A stretch of 64,000 bases of DNA. It comes from Serilophus lunatus (taxonomy: Eukaryota > Chordata > Aves > Passeriformes > Eurylaimidae). Positions 15,001-28,195 of this stretch are shown piece after piece. The stretch covers positions 1 to 64,000 of the forward strand of contig VXBA01002724.1 of assembly GCA_013399895.1 (NCBI GenBank), in the 5' to 3' direction. Positions within the stretch are counted from its first letter, which is position 1. Each line of letters begins with the position of its first letter. The position numbers and the translations under genes are program-made. The notes below the pieces were generated by a model. The model worked only from the letters and a program-made list of their open reading frames with translations, searched no databases and was not told the DNA's origin.

Positions 15001-17923
15001 GAAATCATATATGAGCAAGAGAAAAGGCTACCTATGGCAAGTCACAGGAGGAGAAACGCTGCTTTTAATCATGAAAAACATGAGTTATTTCAGTATGCTG
15101 TGCATTATATAGCATAGCAACAGACCACTATCATTTAGATGCCATTGAAAGTTGTTTCCATCATCAGTGCTGCTTCACCTTCACTGCACCTCGTTACCTA
15201 CTACCCTGTCACCTTCAAGTCCAGTAATGATATCTCACAGAATAAACACCTTCTCAGACTACAGAGCACAAAACAATTTCATCCTACCTGCAAACAGCAT
15301 CTACAGGATACACGTACAGAAACATGCTGCTCCCCCATTTGCCAGTTAGGTAGAGCTAGTTAGTGGTCTTTAAACCTGTTAATGATAGTACTTCCTAACT
15401 GTACACTTGTTAGTACTTTATTTTCTCTCCTAAATTACTTCACAGTAATTCACTTTACATCTGTTATTGGAATGTACACCTTGGTTGAAAGCATGCCTGT
15501 GGAGTCCAGGAGAAGCCATTTATTTACACTTGTTTCCCAATGCAATCAAATTGCTCCTTCCTCATTTTGTCTCAACCTCCTCTTTTCCTAGCTTCATTTT
15601 CTGCTTATCTCACCTGTCTACACCAGGAAGGAGAATGGCTACAGGCAGATTATTAGATTCAAATTTGCTCCGCCCCATTCAATGTTGCAAGTGGATGAAG
15701 AAAGGACTTTTCTCCAGGGCTCAGCTGTGTTTACTTTTCACTGCCTGCAGCAGCCCCTCAGATCTATTTATTTTCCACCTCCTTGGCTGCCCTGGAAAGC
15801 TGTGCACCTGTCAATCATGGCCAGAATGACATCTATGAGAGAATGTCAGTGTAGTTACAGGTGGTGAGGCAGCAGAAGATAATCGAGCCTCCAAAGGCCC
15901 CAGGTAGCACACTGGAGAGGGATTGGATCACATGAAGTCCTGCTCCTCTTTGACACCTACTGACTTTTCCCTTACTGATTCTCACAGCTGGGATTCCAAG
16001 TCCTCCACACTGCCTACACACATTAAAAAAAAACTCTGTGCCTGACATTTGCCTCCCTTGTGTCTCCATGGGACAATTATTCAAGGTTTTCTGAAGTGTT
16101 TCAGGTGTACCAATATTTTATTCCAAAAAGGAAAAGAGAACATGCAATGACAAATTGTGTCAAGCAAAACAGGTATATTGCTGTTGAATGTTTTGTTTTC
16201 CAGGAGAGCTCCCTCTCTTTACATACTTCTAATGAATCTTAGAGTTGCTAAGAGGAACATCTCTGGCCTTGCAACAACATCCATCTCTCAGCAGACCAGC
16301 TGCCTCTTTTCACTTGGAGTATGTGGCTCTCACTGCCATTTTCAAAGTGTTGTTGCTGCCAGGCTCTGGGCTTATAAGCATCACCCTGATTTTACCTGTC
16401 TCCATATTTTCATTGTTATTGCGCAAAGCAAGCTGTTCCTCTCCTACAGAACAACACAAGTGGGTCTTAGTAATGCTGGATTAAACTTCTCAACAAACAC
16501 GAATCATAAACCTTCCTGTCCATAAGGAGTAGTCAGCTATATTGCTAGTCATGTTTTCCTCATGGACATCTCTGAAAATGTCTATTTAAGCTAAATTTAC
16601 ATTTGTTTCACATGGTTTTGGGATGGGAGTTTTCATCCAATAGCTTCATGCTTTGTACCATATAGTAATTCACTTGAACTACATTTGCTCTGGGGAGTCA
16701 AACCATCCATTTTGCACTCTTGTCCTTCTGACTGAGTGTTTTGCCAGATGTAACAAGGAGAACACAGAAGTGTATAACTAGACTGAAAGAGAAATAGTTT
16801 ATCTATTTCTGGGGTAATCTGTTATTCTGGAATATTTCACCCATGGCATAAACGAAATAAGAAACCACTCCATTTCTATCTGTAAAGCTTTTATGCAATC
16901 CTTAGCAATGTCTATGAGAGGTTTGATCCCTTGGATGCTACCTTCTACTGGAGAGATAAAACTATCAACCTCAAGAGGAACAGGTATGCAAGAAGGGATC
17001 AGATGATAAAGCAAACCACAGGTTTAGAAATCTCATATATAAGGAGGGAGTACAGCAGCAAAACGTGACAGTGACAGGTAGAATTGCAAAACCAAATCAG
17101 AGTAGCAAGTGAGGTTTTTAAGGCCCTGGTGCAACGCAAATCTGTAGCACCACCACAAAGAGGCAGTGCCTCTCTTGTGCTTACCTGGAACCAGATGGCC
17201 TCACAATGGGATGTGTCAGGGAACACTTCAAACTGGAAGACAACTTTCCAGTACAAGTTTGCTTTAGAAAGAACTTGCCTTGACTTGACTTGTTCCTTGA
17301 CTTGCCCTCCCCCTGGGGCAGTACATTCACTGGTGCAAACAAAAAATATGGAGAGGAAACAAGGACTGTGTACTCTCCGTTTGATAATTGATGTACCTAC
17401 CCTAATGTAAATGATGGCATAAACCCATAATTAGCCAGAAGTTTTTCAAGTTCCTTCTGTTCTTTGTAAAATTTTATAGCAGACAGAGAGAAAACAGGCA
17501 GATAAACATACACATAATTACAGATATGCACACACAAAATTGTATTAAAGTTCTAGACCGCAACAATCCCAAATATCTTAATTTTATAAAGTAACTCTTC
17601 CTTAATTCATACTAATACTAATCCTGAAAAATAAGTGCCAACCTTCAGTTTGAGATTCCTTTTTTCTCCCACTCAGCTTGTGCAACTACCAGAATGTCTG
17701 CAGATTTAGTTTCCCATAATGAATTTTATGTGAAATGAAACTTTTGTGCTCTCGTGCTTTTCTTTAGGCTTAGTGTCAGTAAATAAGTTGCAACAGTGAA
17801 GACCTAATTTAAGACTTTGAAATATTACTTTCATACTGCACTTGCAGAAAAACAGGGCAACCAGAGAGACACGATAGTATGGAGCACCAGCCAGGAAGGG
17901 ATATTGACTCAGGCCAGAAGCAG
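9001..17923. other. Unique non-coding DNA with patches of higher GC
   Basis: No gene or known repeat recognised. Between about 12.0 and 13.3 kb several open frames overlap on both strands (for example 11980-12417 minus, 12810-13256 minus, 12871-13278 plus). Local base composition poor in stop codons explains this better than real coding on both strands. A similar patch lies at 15.4-16.5 kb. None of the translations shows a domain, repeat or signal peptide I recognise, and phase changes are frequent. Confidence 0.55.
11733..11809 (+). promoter_or_regulatory. Cluster of three TGACAG motifs
   Basis: TGACAG occurs at 11733-11738, 11754-11759 and 11804-11809, all on the plus strand within 77 bases. 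The last two share the longer string TGACAGTAAG. A 'CTCATTAGCATGACAG' block with an ATTA core lies between the first two. TGACAG is the established core for MEIS/PKNOX/TGIF TALE homeodomain proteins, and ATTA is a general homeodomain core. Function is inference; conservation cannot be seen from here. Confidence 0.2.
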
Positions 17924-17977
17924 TGTTGTTTTGCGGAATCAAACTTCAGAACTCGTGAAAGTTATGAAGCAGGTAGG

Positions 17978-17983
17978 TTTATT
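17978..17983 (-). promoter_or_regulatory. Candidate LTR polyadenylation signal (AATAAA, minus strand)
   Basis: The plus-strand TTTATT reads AATAAA on the minus strand and is followed by a C-rich, T-rich stretch. It lies near the 3' end of the probable LTR, the expected R/U5 position. A single hexamer is common by chance, so the support comes only from its placement. Confidence 0.35.
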
Positions 17984-18122
17984 AGCAGCTGCGAAGCAAG
18001 GGGGATAAATCCAGACCAAACTTGCTTGCTTTGCTCTCCATCACAGCGCCTTAAGTACATACAAAACTGTATTTCCCGAAATAGGCGGAGTAAATGCAGA
18101 TGAGTTCCAGAAACAGACCTCC

Positions 18123-18199
18123 CAGTCTCCTCCCAGTTTCCTCCCAGTCTCCTCCCAGTTTCCTCCCAGTCTCCTCCCAGTCTCCTCCCAGACTCCACC
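18123..18199. repeat. 11-bp minisatellite, seven units
   Basis: Seven contiguous 11-base units start at 18123, 18134, 18145, 18156, 18167, 18178 and 18189. They alternate between CAGTCTCCTCC and CAGTTTCCTCC, and the last unit is degraded (CAGACTCCACC). The plus strand is strongly pyrimidine-rich. The alternation suggests growth by doubling of a 22-base dimer. It lies inside the probable LTR and is the source of the G-rich repeating minus-strand frame at 17962-18210, which is not a gene. Confidence 0.9.
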
Positions 18200-18491
18200 C
18201 CAAGTTTCACCCAGCCAGGTGTGTCTCTGATTTAATCAATGTGTGATACCCAGGCCCATCTTCGTTGATGGGCAATCAAGGCTTATCTTCGGCAATTAGC
18301 AGGCTGATTTTCGTCATCCTGTTCTGTCTTCATAGTTTTCCAAAGGTCTTTGTTCTCAACTCAGTGTCAGCATGTCATTTTCCTCAAACTAGCATTCCAA
18401 GGAAGAGGACTGTGTGGCACAGGAGCAGTGCTGCATTCCAAGACTATGCAGCTTCTCATGCAAGACTCTCTATGGGCAGGAACCCTGACAT

Positions 18492-21400
18492 CTAAGGCCA
18501 GCTTTTGCTTGTGTCTTACCAGCTTAAGATAGATTGCTCATCTTGGATGTTCAATTCTAAATATTTTTTAAACACTTTATATCTTCCATAAATTTTATTC
18601 ACACTGCTTTTATATTTACTTTTCCTGTAATTTATAAAACAGCATTTAGTAGTCTTGACCTGTAACTGATATCTGCAAAATCCCATTTGAAATACTTTTG
18701 TTCAATGATAAATCTTCCATGACACCACATTGATATACACCAGCTACCAAGTGCCTAAATCCATTTAATTTACACTTAATCAGTATCAGATAGCGTTGAC
18801 TTCTAATCACAACAAAATGCAGTTCAGTGCTTTATGAAAGGCAGTTTCTATGGTATGTAAACAATTGCTTTAATGAACCAAACTTCTCTCATCAGAGTAA
18901 TGAAAACAGATCTATAAACCATAAACCCTTGTTGACTCATATTCCCATCTTTTGAATTATAAATAATTAAATCCCATATCAGCATTCTGATGTTCACCCT
19001 CCTGTCTAGGACTGACATCAAACTGGTTTGTCTAATAGGTTCAGTTATTTTGCGTGCCATTTTCAGCTACTTGTACTACCTTAGCACACACCCTTCTGCC
19101 TGGAGCCACTCTCAGACCAGATAGATAACTCAAGGTTTTTATCTGAATCATGTAATATTAATAGATTCATCCAGTTATACTGAAAAGCACATATTCTTCA
19201 GAAGGTTCTTTCCTGAATATTTATAGCTGTTTTATTAATTCAAGTAGCATCATGGAAGGCAGAAATTGCAGTGGCTTTACACATAGAAATTCTAATGTAG
19301 AATAACTAATTAAATTCCTACACAGGAATTTATTAGCTTTTATTTTATTAAAGCTATAGTAGAACACTTATTAATTCCTGGTTTTACAAAAAGCCTCACT
19401 CAACTCAAAATGGGTAGAATAAAAATACTGTAAAGTACATGACATACAAGAAATAACAAAAAATCTAAATCTTTTTTCTAAATCGCTTTTGCCCTAAACA
19501 CAAAAGTACCATAATGCAAAAAGTTTAAATTCCAGCTTAACCTGCGTAGAGCACAAGCAAGAGAAAAGTCCTTATAGTGACAGACAGAACGTTAATTCCT
19601 CCCATTTATAGGTATGGAACTCCACAGCAGTGACAGAAAACAATTCAGGATGTTAGCACCTCATTTTCAGATGTCATTTAAAAACAACTGGTCTATTTAG
19701 TCTATCTGATCACCAGTTATGTCAGATGCATTCAGCTTGCTTTGGAAAGATCCTCTGAACAGTTTTCTTTAAAGGCACAGGAAGCCCGAGAAGAAAAAGT
19801 TCAAAACATCTGACAAATTTTTCTGTCATTTGATTTTCACTGAAGAGTGATGCAATGGTTGAGATTTAGCCACATAATATTTCAGTATCAGCCATAGTAT
19901 TTTGAATTAACTGCAACCTAATCAAAATCTGGTATTTTTAATTAACTGGAGCTTATTCACATCTGGCAAGCTAGCAAACAGAGCGGGAGAGTGTTAGAGC
20001 AGCTTAGCAGAAGCCTGCCATGAATACACATTTGGACAGCCTGGGAGAGCATCAGTGTCACTCAGGGAATGTTCCTGGCATGGTAAAAGAAAAACATAAA
20101 AGACATTACTGGTTTAAACTGCCTCCAAGAGTGCAATCTGTAGTGACAGGAAATGGAAAAATTATCCTCAAAGGGACTGTGAAAAAAGAGCTAGTCCAGC
20201 ATGATAGTGGGTCCCACACATAGAGCTAATGTTTTGTCAAAAAAACTCACAAAAGCAAAATATTGTGCTTTTTTTGGCCCAAATTCAGAAGTAAGTCTTC
20301 AGGGCAGCCCAGAAACTGCAAGAACCAACAAATTTTGGAAGGGATAGCTCAGAAAGGAAGTCTTGTCATCTGCACGGTACATCTAATATTTTAAAAGGCT
20401 ACTGTAACCTAGGCACCAGTATTTTAAAAAAATATTAATAAAGTCTGAAGATGGAACCCTAAAGAGCTATGAGAAAAAAAAAATATTGACCAGAATAACT
20501 ATCAGTGAGCTCTGCCTGAGACTACTCCAAGCATGCCAAAATAATACTCGTGGTAACCCAGTGCCTGTTTGAAGTTGACATTGCCTCAGTGTGATTGACG
20601 GAATCAAAAGCTTCTAATAAACACAGAGGAAGAATAAGGGCAAAACTTTGATGCCAGGGTAGGACGAGGACTATTACAGTCCACAAAATTACTGTTCGTA
20701 ATTCCAATGCAAGAGGCACAAATGTAAATTCTCAAGGAGTATATGTTATTAGGATTTAATTTGAAAAATTAATTGACAGAAGGTTTTGCAGTAGGAAAAT
20801 CTATTTATATGATATGTTTTTGTAAACCATGGAAACAGACCCTTAAATTCCTTTAACAGTTTTTACGCTGAACAATCTAGCAGCTAAAATGTATTTTAGG
20901 GAAACTGATTAAGTATTCAGGGACAATATACAGAGTAAATTTCTTGCTGCAGTTTGAATCCTGTTGTTACACAGAGCCCTGTTAGACCACTTCAGTACAA
21001 CATATCATGATGTTTACTCTTTAGCATTTGAATGTTGCTCGACAAAAATTAGTTACATATAGGGAAGATAAGATATTGGGTACACTCCACCTTAACTTGG
21101 CTTTACACTTCTAGGGCATTCCCTTTTCCCTAGGCCAACCAGAGGTTAAGTCCTTGACAAAGCTGAAGGAGACTCACTGCACTAAATCACTTGTAATTCA
21201 ATGAACCTCCAGGGATTGTGAGAGTGATACAGAAGAGCTATAGCAGGGCTGAATCTTTGATTTACCATTCCAAGCTGATTCACATGATCTATTCCTATAG
21301 AATTTCAATAATACTTATACACAATCATTTCCTGTACTCCTGTTATGTTTCAGCAGCATTAACATGGAAAAGCAACAACCAAGCATCTTGGAGAAAAAAC

Positions 21401-23580
21401 CCTGGTTTTCATGTATATTGTCTTGTGACTTAAGTGCTTATTTTTATAGCTCATGGGACAAAGCACAGGTCTGGAGCATTTGTCAATATGCCTTGGATTT
21501 ATCTGCCAAGTTTAAAACCAGTCCTTAATACTCTAAGGTTTCCCATGTGTCCAAAAGACCATTCCAAACTGTGCCCAGGGGGCCTATGTGGGGGTGACCA
21601 CATCAAGAAACTCTGAGGAAGAAAAACAGCATATGCTACAAGATGGTAGTGGTGGTTGAGAAATAAGTATGCATTTGGGATACAGACAGCCTGGAAAAGC
21701 CAATGGAATCATTCTCACTTCCTGCTGAGAGTCAGTCTGAGCCAATGATTGAGGCAAATGCAGTCAGAGTCTGAATGGCAGAGAGGGGGAGAAGGACTGT
21801 GTCAAGGGACATAGGAGACTGGACCACATCTTGCATGTATTTCCACCTGGAAAATCCAAGGCAGCCGAGGAAAGAACAGGAATTAGAAACACTACAGGTA
21901 TGAGTCACTACTGAATGGCTTGGGTAGACAGCCCACACGTTTAAGAGAATAAATCTGGCCAAAGCCTAATCTTTGCATATGTGCTGACCAACACATAGGC
22001 AAATTTCCACATTACTTAGATCTCTTGAGCAAATGGGTACCTATCAATGTCTCCAGTCACAAAAAAAAAAATCAGAGGACACAAGAAGTAATATAAAAAG
22101 AAAGACAAAATACCCTGGTTCCCACCAGCAAATATGCATCTATGCATCACAATGTCTTTTTCTTACAGTTTCCAGAGCAGAGGTGTTGTATTTTGGGTTA
22201 AAAAACCTTTTTTTCTCAGAGTACAAATAATAAAGAACTCTGGGCCACTGTGCAAACAAAGCCAAGTATATTCTGGTCTGACTCACATTAAGTCAGTTTT
22301 TTCTCTTGTCAAACTTAGAGGCAGCAAAGGCCAAGTTTACTAATTGTTTCAGGTGGTCTTCTCTAGTGTCATTGGCTAATACAACTTACCTGATATTCAC
22401 CTAAATCAAACGTAGCTCTCAATTCTCTGACCTTTTTAAAGGAGTCCATATATTAATCTCATTTTTTATGCAATGCCTTTCTTTCTTCCCCAGTGGGGAG
22501 TTTTTTACAGTGTTGAAGCATTTAACATGAGATTACATAGAAAGTATTGCCTGAATATGATATTGTACTGGATCTGCAGACAATGATAATATTGAGTCTT
22601 TATAGACATCATACCCACCAGAAAAAGATTTCCAAAGCAAATGTTGCTATATTTTTACTCCAAAGTTCAATCAATATTTTTTAACAAAAATTCAATATTA
22701 ATGTATTTTCCAAGTTCCAATATATTTTCCAGTTGATAAAAAAAAATGAAGGGCAGCTGTGTTACACATACAAGACTCCAAAGCAAAAAATTACACACAT
22801 CTTTAGATTTTTCTTGGTATTCTCAACATTGACATAGAAAAACATTCTACCAACAGAAAATTGAGAGGAAATTAGTTCAGCTGGGGAGAACTTTGGAGGT
22901 CGGAAGGGCCAAAGACACTAAAACAAGCAGAGATACATAAACAGATATACTTAGTACATGAATATTAGGATATTACCATTTTCACACCCACATAAACAAT
23001 TTAAGAGTTTTAATCAGTGTAACTGAAGTGTCAATAACATGCAACAAAATATGAAGTGAACTGCCACTCAGGCCATCCCAGTATGTCTCCTCCACCTCAT
23101 CACTCCAGTACCCTGAACTTCCTTGCATTCCTGAATGTATCAGAACACTGGATATAGGATTAAGAGCCTCATATCAAATTGAAACACAGCAAGTCCCTTG
23201 ACTATGGGTTGTGCTCTGACATGTATCTTCATACGTGCAGAACTGAATTTCAAGAATGTCTTCATACAGCTCCAAGCCTTTAAGCCTACCCTAAGCCATA
23301 CTAGCTGAGCACAGTCCTTTTTACCTCTTCATAAACAAGCTCCAGCAATGCCACCAAGAAACAAAGAAACCTCCAGTGATCTAGTTTAGCACATCATTTC
23401 AGTTGCTGACTCCAAAGTAAGTATTTGAAGAGAATCAAAATATTCAAGTGCTAAAAGGCACAAGCAGTGGTAACCGCAGGACATATTCTAAAACACTGTT
23501 GCTTCTGCATTTACTGAGGATCCTAATTTTCTGATAATTTTTCATGCTTTTCAAAAAGTTTTCTCAGAACATTCCTCAGA
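18492..23580. other. Unique AT-rich non-coding DNA
   Basis: No gene, RNA gene or mobile element recognised. Open frames are below 80 codons and overlap in several phases. A weak imperfect direct repeat of about 36 bases occurs near 19905-19975, where AATTAACTG...CATCTGG-like strings recur. Nothing else stands out. Confidence 0.55.
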
Positions 23581-23778
23581 GACTGTTGCAGAGAAATACT
23601 AGAACAGGTTGTCCATAGAGGTGGTAGATGCCTGATCCCTGGAAATATTAGACATCATGTTGGACAGGACTCTGATCATATTGAAGTAGTTGAAGATGCC
23701 CCTGCTCATTGCAGGAGCATTGGACTAAATGACCTGTAAAAGGTCCATTTCAAGTCAAACTATTCTATGATTGAATGA
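23581..23778 (+). mobile_element. CR1 LINE 3' tail fragment
   Basis: The sequence follows the 3' end of avian CR1 elements closely. It has 'gaacaggttgtccatagaggtggtagatgcc', then 'ccctggaaatatta', 'ttggacagg', 'ttgaagatgcccctgctcattgcagg', 'ttggactaaatgacctg', 'aggtcc' and finally 'attctatgattgaatg', the degenerate terminal repeat. CR1 elements are non-LTR retrotransposons that usually insert as 5'-truncated copies, and this one is about 200 bases long. It contains no reverse transcriptase sequence. Point differences from the usual tail suggest an old copy. Confidence 0.88.
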
Positions 23779-25020
23779 AGATGTAAAGATGAATGTAGGA
23801 ATTAAATTGCTAATAGAAGTGTGTCAATGTATGAGTTACGATACTGTTTTCTTTAGTTTACATGCTTTTTCCCCCTCATTAATTTAACAGGAGAACTGTG
23901 CTTTTCATTAAAACACAAGTTTAAAGATTTTCAGCAAGACTTGGAATAGGCTTGTTTGGGGTAATGTAAAAATATTTGATATAACTAATTACTCTATGTT
24001 TTTAAGAAGATTTTGTAGATATCCCTTTTGCCACATAAGTAAATCCAAAATACCAGTAATATGAGATAGCAATACCAGAGATGTATAATTTTATAGAAAT
24101 ATGAAAATGCATCTTTTCTAAATAATGCTAGCAAATTTCAGTCACTGAGAAAAAAAATCATATATAATAGTACTTTTCTACTGATACATAATCTTGAGAA
24201 AATAGAGAAAAACTCATTAGTAATTTAAAAATAATATGAAGGAACGACTCACTTCAGTTTTCTCAAAAGGGTTGCAGCACTTCATCCTCCCTGCTGCATT
24301 CAATTCTGACTTTTGGAGATGCATAAATGCAACACACTGAAAAAGTTATGAAGACTAAACTTTACTTTCAGACACAGTATTCTTTTAGTAAGGAGAGGAA
24401 TTAAATAGGTCTATGAAGAGGAATATTATCATACCATTTTCCAGGCATGAGATAGAAAAATTTATTGTGCCATTTATATGCTAGTATATCATGAGTTTCT
24501 TCTTTTTAAAGGATAAACATATATATATATAGTATCCATGGTTTCATAATATTTTCCCTTCTTTACCACATATGGAAGAGAAACTACGAGACAAATCTTA
24601 CTAAACACCGCAGAGAATCTGATTTAGGCATGGGACATATAATGAAAGTTGCTAACAGTTGCCAATGTTTCAGCTTTTTAACCTATTTCCACCAAAGGGA
24701 ATACAGCAGAAGTCGAGGACAGATGAGGACAGTGTGGCTGAATTAATTTGCAGCATTACTGAGACAAACTGAGACAAGCTAAGGGAGGCTAAGTGACAAA
24801 CATCTCATGACAGGACAGTGGTGATTTTCTCGTATGATTCAAGCACACAAATTTCAAATTGAGGATATTTGTACAGCTTCAAAAATAAAGAACATAAAGT
24901 GAGTAACTTTTGCCATTGTTGTTAACAAAAGGCACCAGGAGATGTGGGCAGAAAATAATTAATTACTTTCCTAACTCCACTGTCTCATTCTGGATTTCTT
25001 CAAGCCTTTCTCTGTCCTAG

Positions 25021-25209
25021 TCCATGAAGATGAATGCAAGCACTACGGACTCAGACATCCCCAGTGTTTGCAGAATGGTTGAGGTGTGCACATTACCATC
25101 ATTTGAATGCCAGTATTATCAGCAATGTGTACCTGGATTGCAGCACATCCCAGATCACCTACGTGCTAAGAGTGAGCAGTTTTTTAAAGAGCAGAGCCTG
25201 CACAAACAG
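25021..25209 (+). other. Exon-like block with open frame (candidate, unproven)
   Basis: A pyrimidine-rich tract ending in CAAGCCTTTCTCTGTCCTAG (to 25020) resembles a splice acceptor, and CAG|GTATCT at 25209/25210 resembles a donor. The enclosed 189 bases are exactly 63 codons with no stop in the phase that contains ATG at 25024, so the exon would be symmetric (phase 0-0). The translation starts SMKMNASTTD and ends EQSLHKQ, and I recognise no family in it. A second phase is also open across most of the block, which weakens the coding argument. It could be a coding exon, an exon of a long non-coding RNA, or chance. Confidence 0.18.
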
Positions 25210-25685
25210 GTATCTATTAACTAGTCTTATTATAAAAATTTTAAGTGCCTTTCTGAGCAGTTACAGACAGAAATCTCAAGTATATAAATGCTTGAGAATG
25301 TGATGAGCAATCAAGTGCTAATACAGAAGGGCCTTCCCTCCACCCAAGATGGTTAAATACTGTGAACAATAGTACAATAGCACCATAATACAGAGTTTTG
25401 AATGATGCTTCTTTAAATTATTATTTCTATTTAATTATTATTTCTATGGTGAGGGGATTGCTAATTCCTGTCAAACATCTTGGGTTTTACTGCTTTTGTA
25501 TTTATAAGTCAATAAGAGTTTATTCAACAAATTAGCATCTAACTTAAACTCTGCAAGTTCCTGCAAGTTTAGTGGCAGCAAACAGATGCCGTTTGTTTCC
25601 ACAGGTTGCTTTCAGTTTTGTTGTGCTTCAATAAAACATAAAGATACAGCTTTATGTGTTCACTCAGTTGTAGTGAATTACGTGA

Positions 25686-25760
25686 TAGAACACAGAATTT
25701 TAGCAACTCTACAAAAAGAATAGAAGAAACTTCATGGAGGTGTGGTCAGACTCCCCTAAT
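25686..25760 (-). repeat. Possible degraded CR1 tail, minus strand
   Basis: The order 'aacacagaatttt', 'aaacttcatggaggtgtggtcagactcccct' loosely follows the reverse complement of a CR1 3' end, which runs 'acagaat...gggacctctggaggtcatctggtcc...'. The similarity is partial and judged by eye. It could also be unrelated unique DNA. Confidence 0.25.
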
Positions 25761-28153
25761 TCCTAAAATGCACTTCTAAAAATTTTTTTCTCCAAGTTGA
25801 TAGCTCTGCAAACCACAATGCATCTTTAAAGAACTAAAAAACAACTCCAAAATAAAGGCTTCAAACAGGCTACATAAATCATAATAGCATTTGCCACTGG
25901 TATTTCCCTCATTTCATCCCTCTCTGTCTTCTTCTGCATTTGGCAGGCCAAACCAAGCAGATGACCTTACTGACATGGTTCCCTGAGCTGCCTGAGTCCA
26001 GGGGATCCCTAAAAAATCCATTAACTGACTGATCAACAAGTTACAGTAATAGAATGGAGAAACAGTATGGTAGAATTCATCTTGACTACACTTTTTGCCT
26101 TGCACTTTTCAGTTCCTGCAAGATATCACATTGACTTCAAAATTTTTTGCGTTGCAAATAAACATGCTCGCTGGTAAATTGTATAAAATATGACCCATAG
26201 GAGAAATATTAGATTATTTTAATAACATAATATCATGGGTTTACAATTTAGGAGTAATAATACCACACTGAGTATTTCTAAATCCTCAATAATTGCAGAT
26301 TTCCTATAATTTAATATGTATATTCAGTATATTGTTTTATAAATCCTCTTGAACTCAACTGCAGTTTTAGGACTGCAAAATATAATTTCCAAATATTCAT
26401 CATAAAGTACCCAGTATAGTTAGATTAGCATCTCTCTGCATATTGAAAGTTCAGCAGAGTGGCTGTGTATGTAGTTATCCCAGCTGTGTGACTGGTCAAT
26501 TCAGGGCTGTTACAAGGTGCAGGATATGATGCATGTCAGAAGGAAAGTAAAGGCCACAAAATGGGAAGGCTCAATCTTGTCTTAGCCTTACAAATGCAAC
26601 TTCTTGAGCTAAGTAAACCAACGGTTTGAAAGTAATTTCATATCTTAGAATTTGAAAGCATAAGACACTCAGACATGAACCTCACCAATAACATGAAACT
26701 ATCAAAAGCTAAAAACTGTCAACTGAAATTCATGGGAAAAAAGACAATTAAAGGACTGCATACCTGTTAAGGGATCATATTTGACCTATTTCTAGACCTC
26801 CTCATAGGTGTCAATAAACCAAAGCTTGGTTATACTACAATTCTTTCCAGTTGCCCATTGACAGTAATTTGACTCTGAAAAAAAGGATTATGGAGGATTG
26901 AACTGACCGAGTAAACTCACTCAACTTCATCATGCTTGTGGTAGTTATATAAAAGGACATAAAATAAATAAATAAGTAAATTATATTATATAAAAGTAGG
27001 CCACAAAATCACTATCATGAGAAATGCTCTGAATGAAGGAGAACTATAGGGAAAATAGAAATTTGGAGAAACCAGTTGAAACTCTTATGCTAGAAATAAC
27101 TAACTATACAACTTCTTATAGAAGTCTTACTAGATATAAATCTATTAAATCATTTGTGTGGCTTCTTTACTGTGAATACTCTGAAACAAGTATCCACAAT
27201 ATCATATTATACCAATCTCTAAACTGAATGTGTGCTGACATTCTTAGTAGACCCACATTATTATTAGCAATTGCTTTAGACAGACTACAAAAATTCAGTA
27301 GAAATCAAGCCTTACTAGGACAGAAATGTAAGATATGTCCTTGAACATGATAACAGTAATTGTTCCTGGTTTGTTGTTCATCAACTTCTGCAAACTTTGT
27401 GGAGTAAATACTCCATTAGCTGTTTGAGTATTTGCTCAATATTCAAGGTAAGCAGGAAATAGGAGTAGGATTCTTAAATAATTTTTCTTTGTTTATCTAA
27501 ATATAGTTTTTGACCACTTAGAAATTCAAATGGCACAAGATTTCTGAAGCAACATAGCTATAAATTTTATTCACACATGTAGGTTGCTTTATAATACATT
27601 TAAAAGACTATTTTTTTTTTCACATTTTATGCATCTGTGAGTATTCTTCAGCTCAATCTACTTTTTATTTAGGCACTACTCAGGTAACTCTTCCATCTCA
27701 ATTTTTACAATTACGGTACCAAAGCTGCACAATTTCCCTATGTCAGCCATAGAATGATGCAAAACAACTCAAGTGCTTCAAGTATCCCTTTGCAAACAGC
27801 TTGACAACTCTATACATTGGATGAAAGTTACTAGAGCACGGTTTATTTTTAGGACAGCTTCAGTCGTCCTTATTGGAATTCCATTTATTACAGTCAAAAG
27901 AACACAATTTTGATCACTGCAACTAATTAGCAGCTTAAAGTAAATAGAAAAAGAGAGGCTGAAAGACAGCAGTTATTAACTTCATTTACATGGCTAGGGG
28001 AGGAAAGAATTATCTAATGTTTCGTCCATTTTTTCCATTAAAGCCTAATTTAAGACATTGACTCATGAATACACTCAAGGAGAACAATTTACAAGTAGAA
28101 ATGAGTCTTCAAATGATTCAAAACCAGGTCAATTGCAAGAACAAATGATATAT

Positions 28154-28195
28154 ATAAGGGAGTTAGATATCCCAAAGGATATCTAACTCCCTTAT
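28154..28195. repeat. Perfect 19-bp inverted repeat with a 4-base loop
   Basis: Bases 28154-28172 are the exact reverse complement of 28177-28195, separated by the loop CAAA. The pairing can be extended outwards beyond a bulge: ACAAAT at 28141-28146 against ATTTGT at 28194-28199. Such a long perfect stem with a tiny loop is unlikely by chance in ordinary DNA and would form a stable cruciform or RNA hairpin. A template-switch mutation, a small foldback element or a microRNA-like hairpin could explain it. The loop is shorter than in typical metazoan microRNA precursors. Confidence 0.9.

Larger units (their letters stand above)
17924..18491 (-). mobile_element. Probable solo LTR of an endogenous retrovirus-like element
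   Basis: Read on the minus strand the block runs from TGTCAGGGTTCC (ending at 18491) to ...AACAACA (17924), so it has TG...CA ends. A minus-strand AATAAA at 17978-17983 lies about 55 bases before the 3' boundary, where an LTR polyadenylation signal would sit. The middle carries an 11-bp minisatellite. No primer-binding site is obvious beyond the 3' end and no polypurine tract before the 5' end, which favours a solo LTR. I found no matching duplication exactly at the proposed ends. 'AGGCCAG' occurs near both sides (17911 and 18495), but not at the TG/CA edges. The family is not identified and the boundaries are approximate. Confidence 0.5.
23779..28153. other. Unique AT-rich non-coding DNA
   Basis: No firm gene. 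It contains an exon-like block (25021-25209) and a possible degraded minus-strand CR1 tail (25686-25760), both listed separately. It also has short low-complexity tracts: an (AT)n run near 24520, a 17-base direct repeat of ATTATTTCTAT type near 25416-25448, and an (AAAT)n-like run near 26962-26980. Open frames are short and unrelated to known proteins. Confidence 0.5.

Noticed and set aside
18123..18199. Regularly spaced repeats that could suggest a CRISPR array
   Set aside because: The 11-base units are contiguous with no unique spacers, and the genome is eukaryotic.
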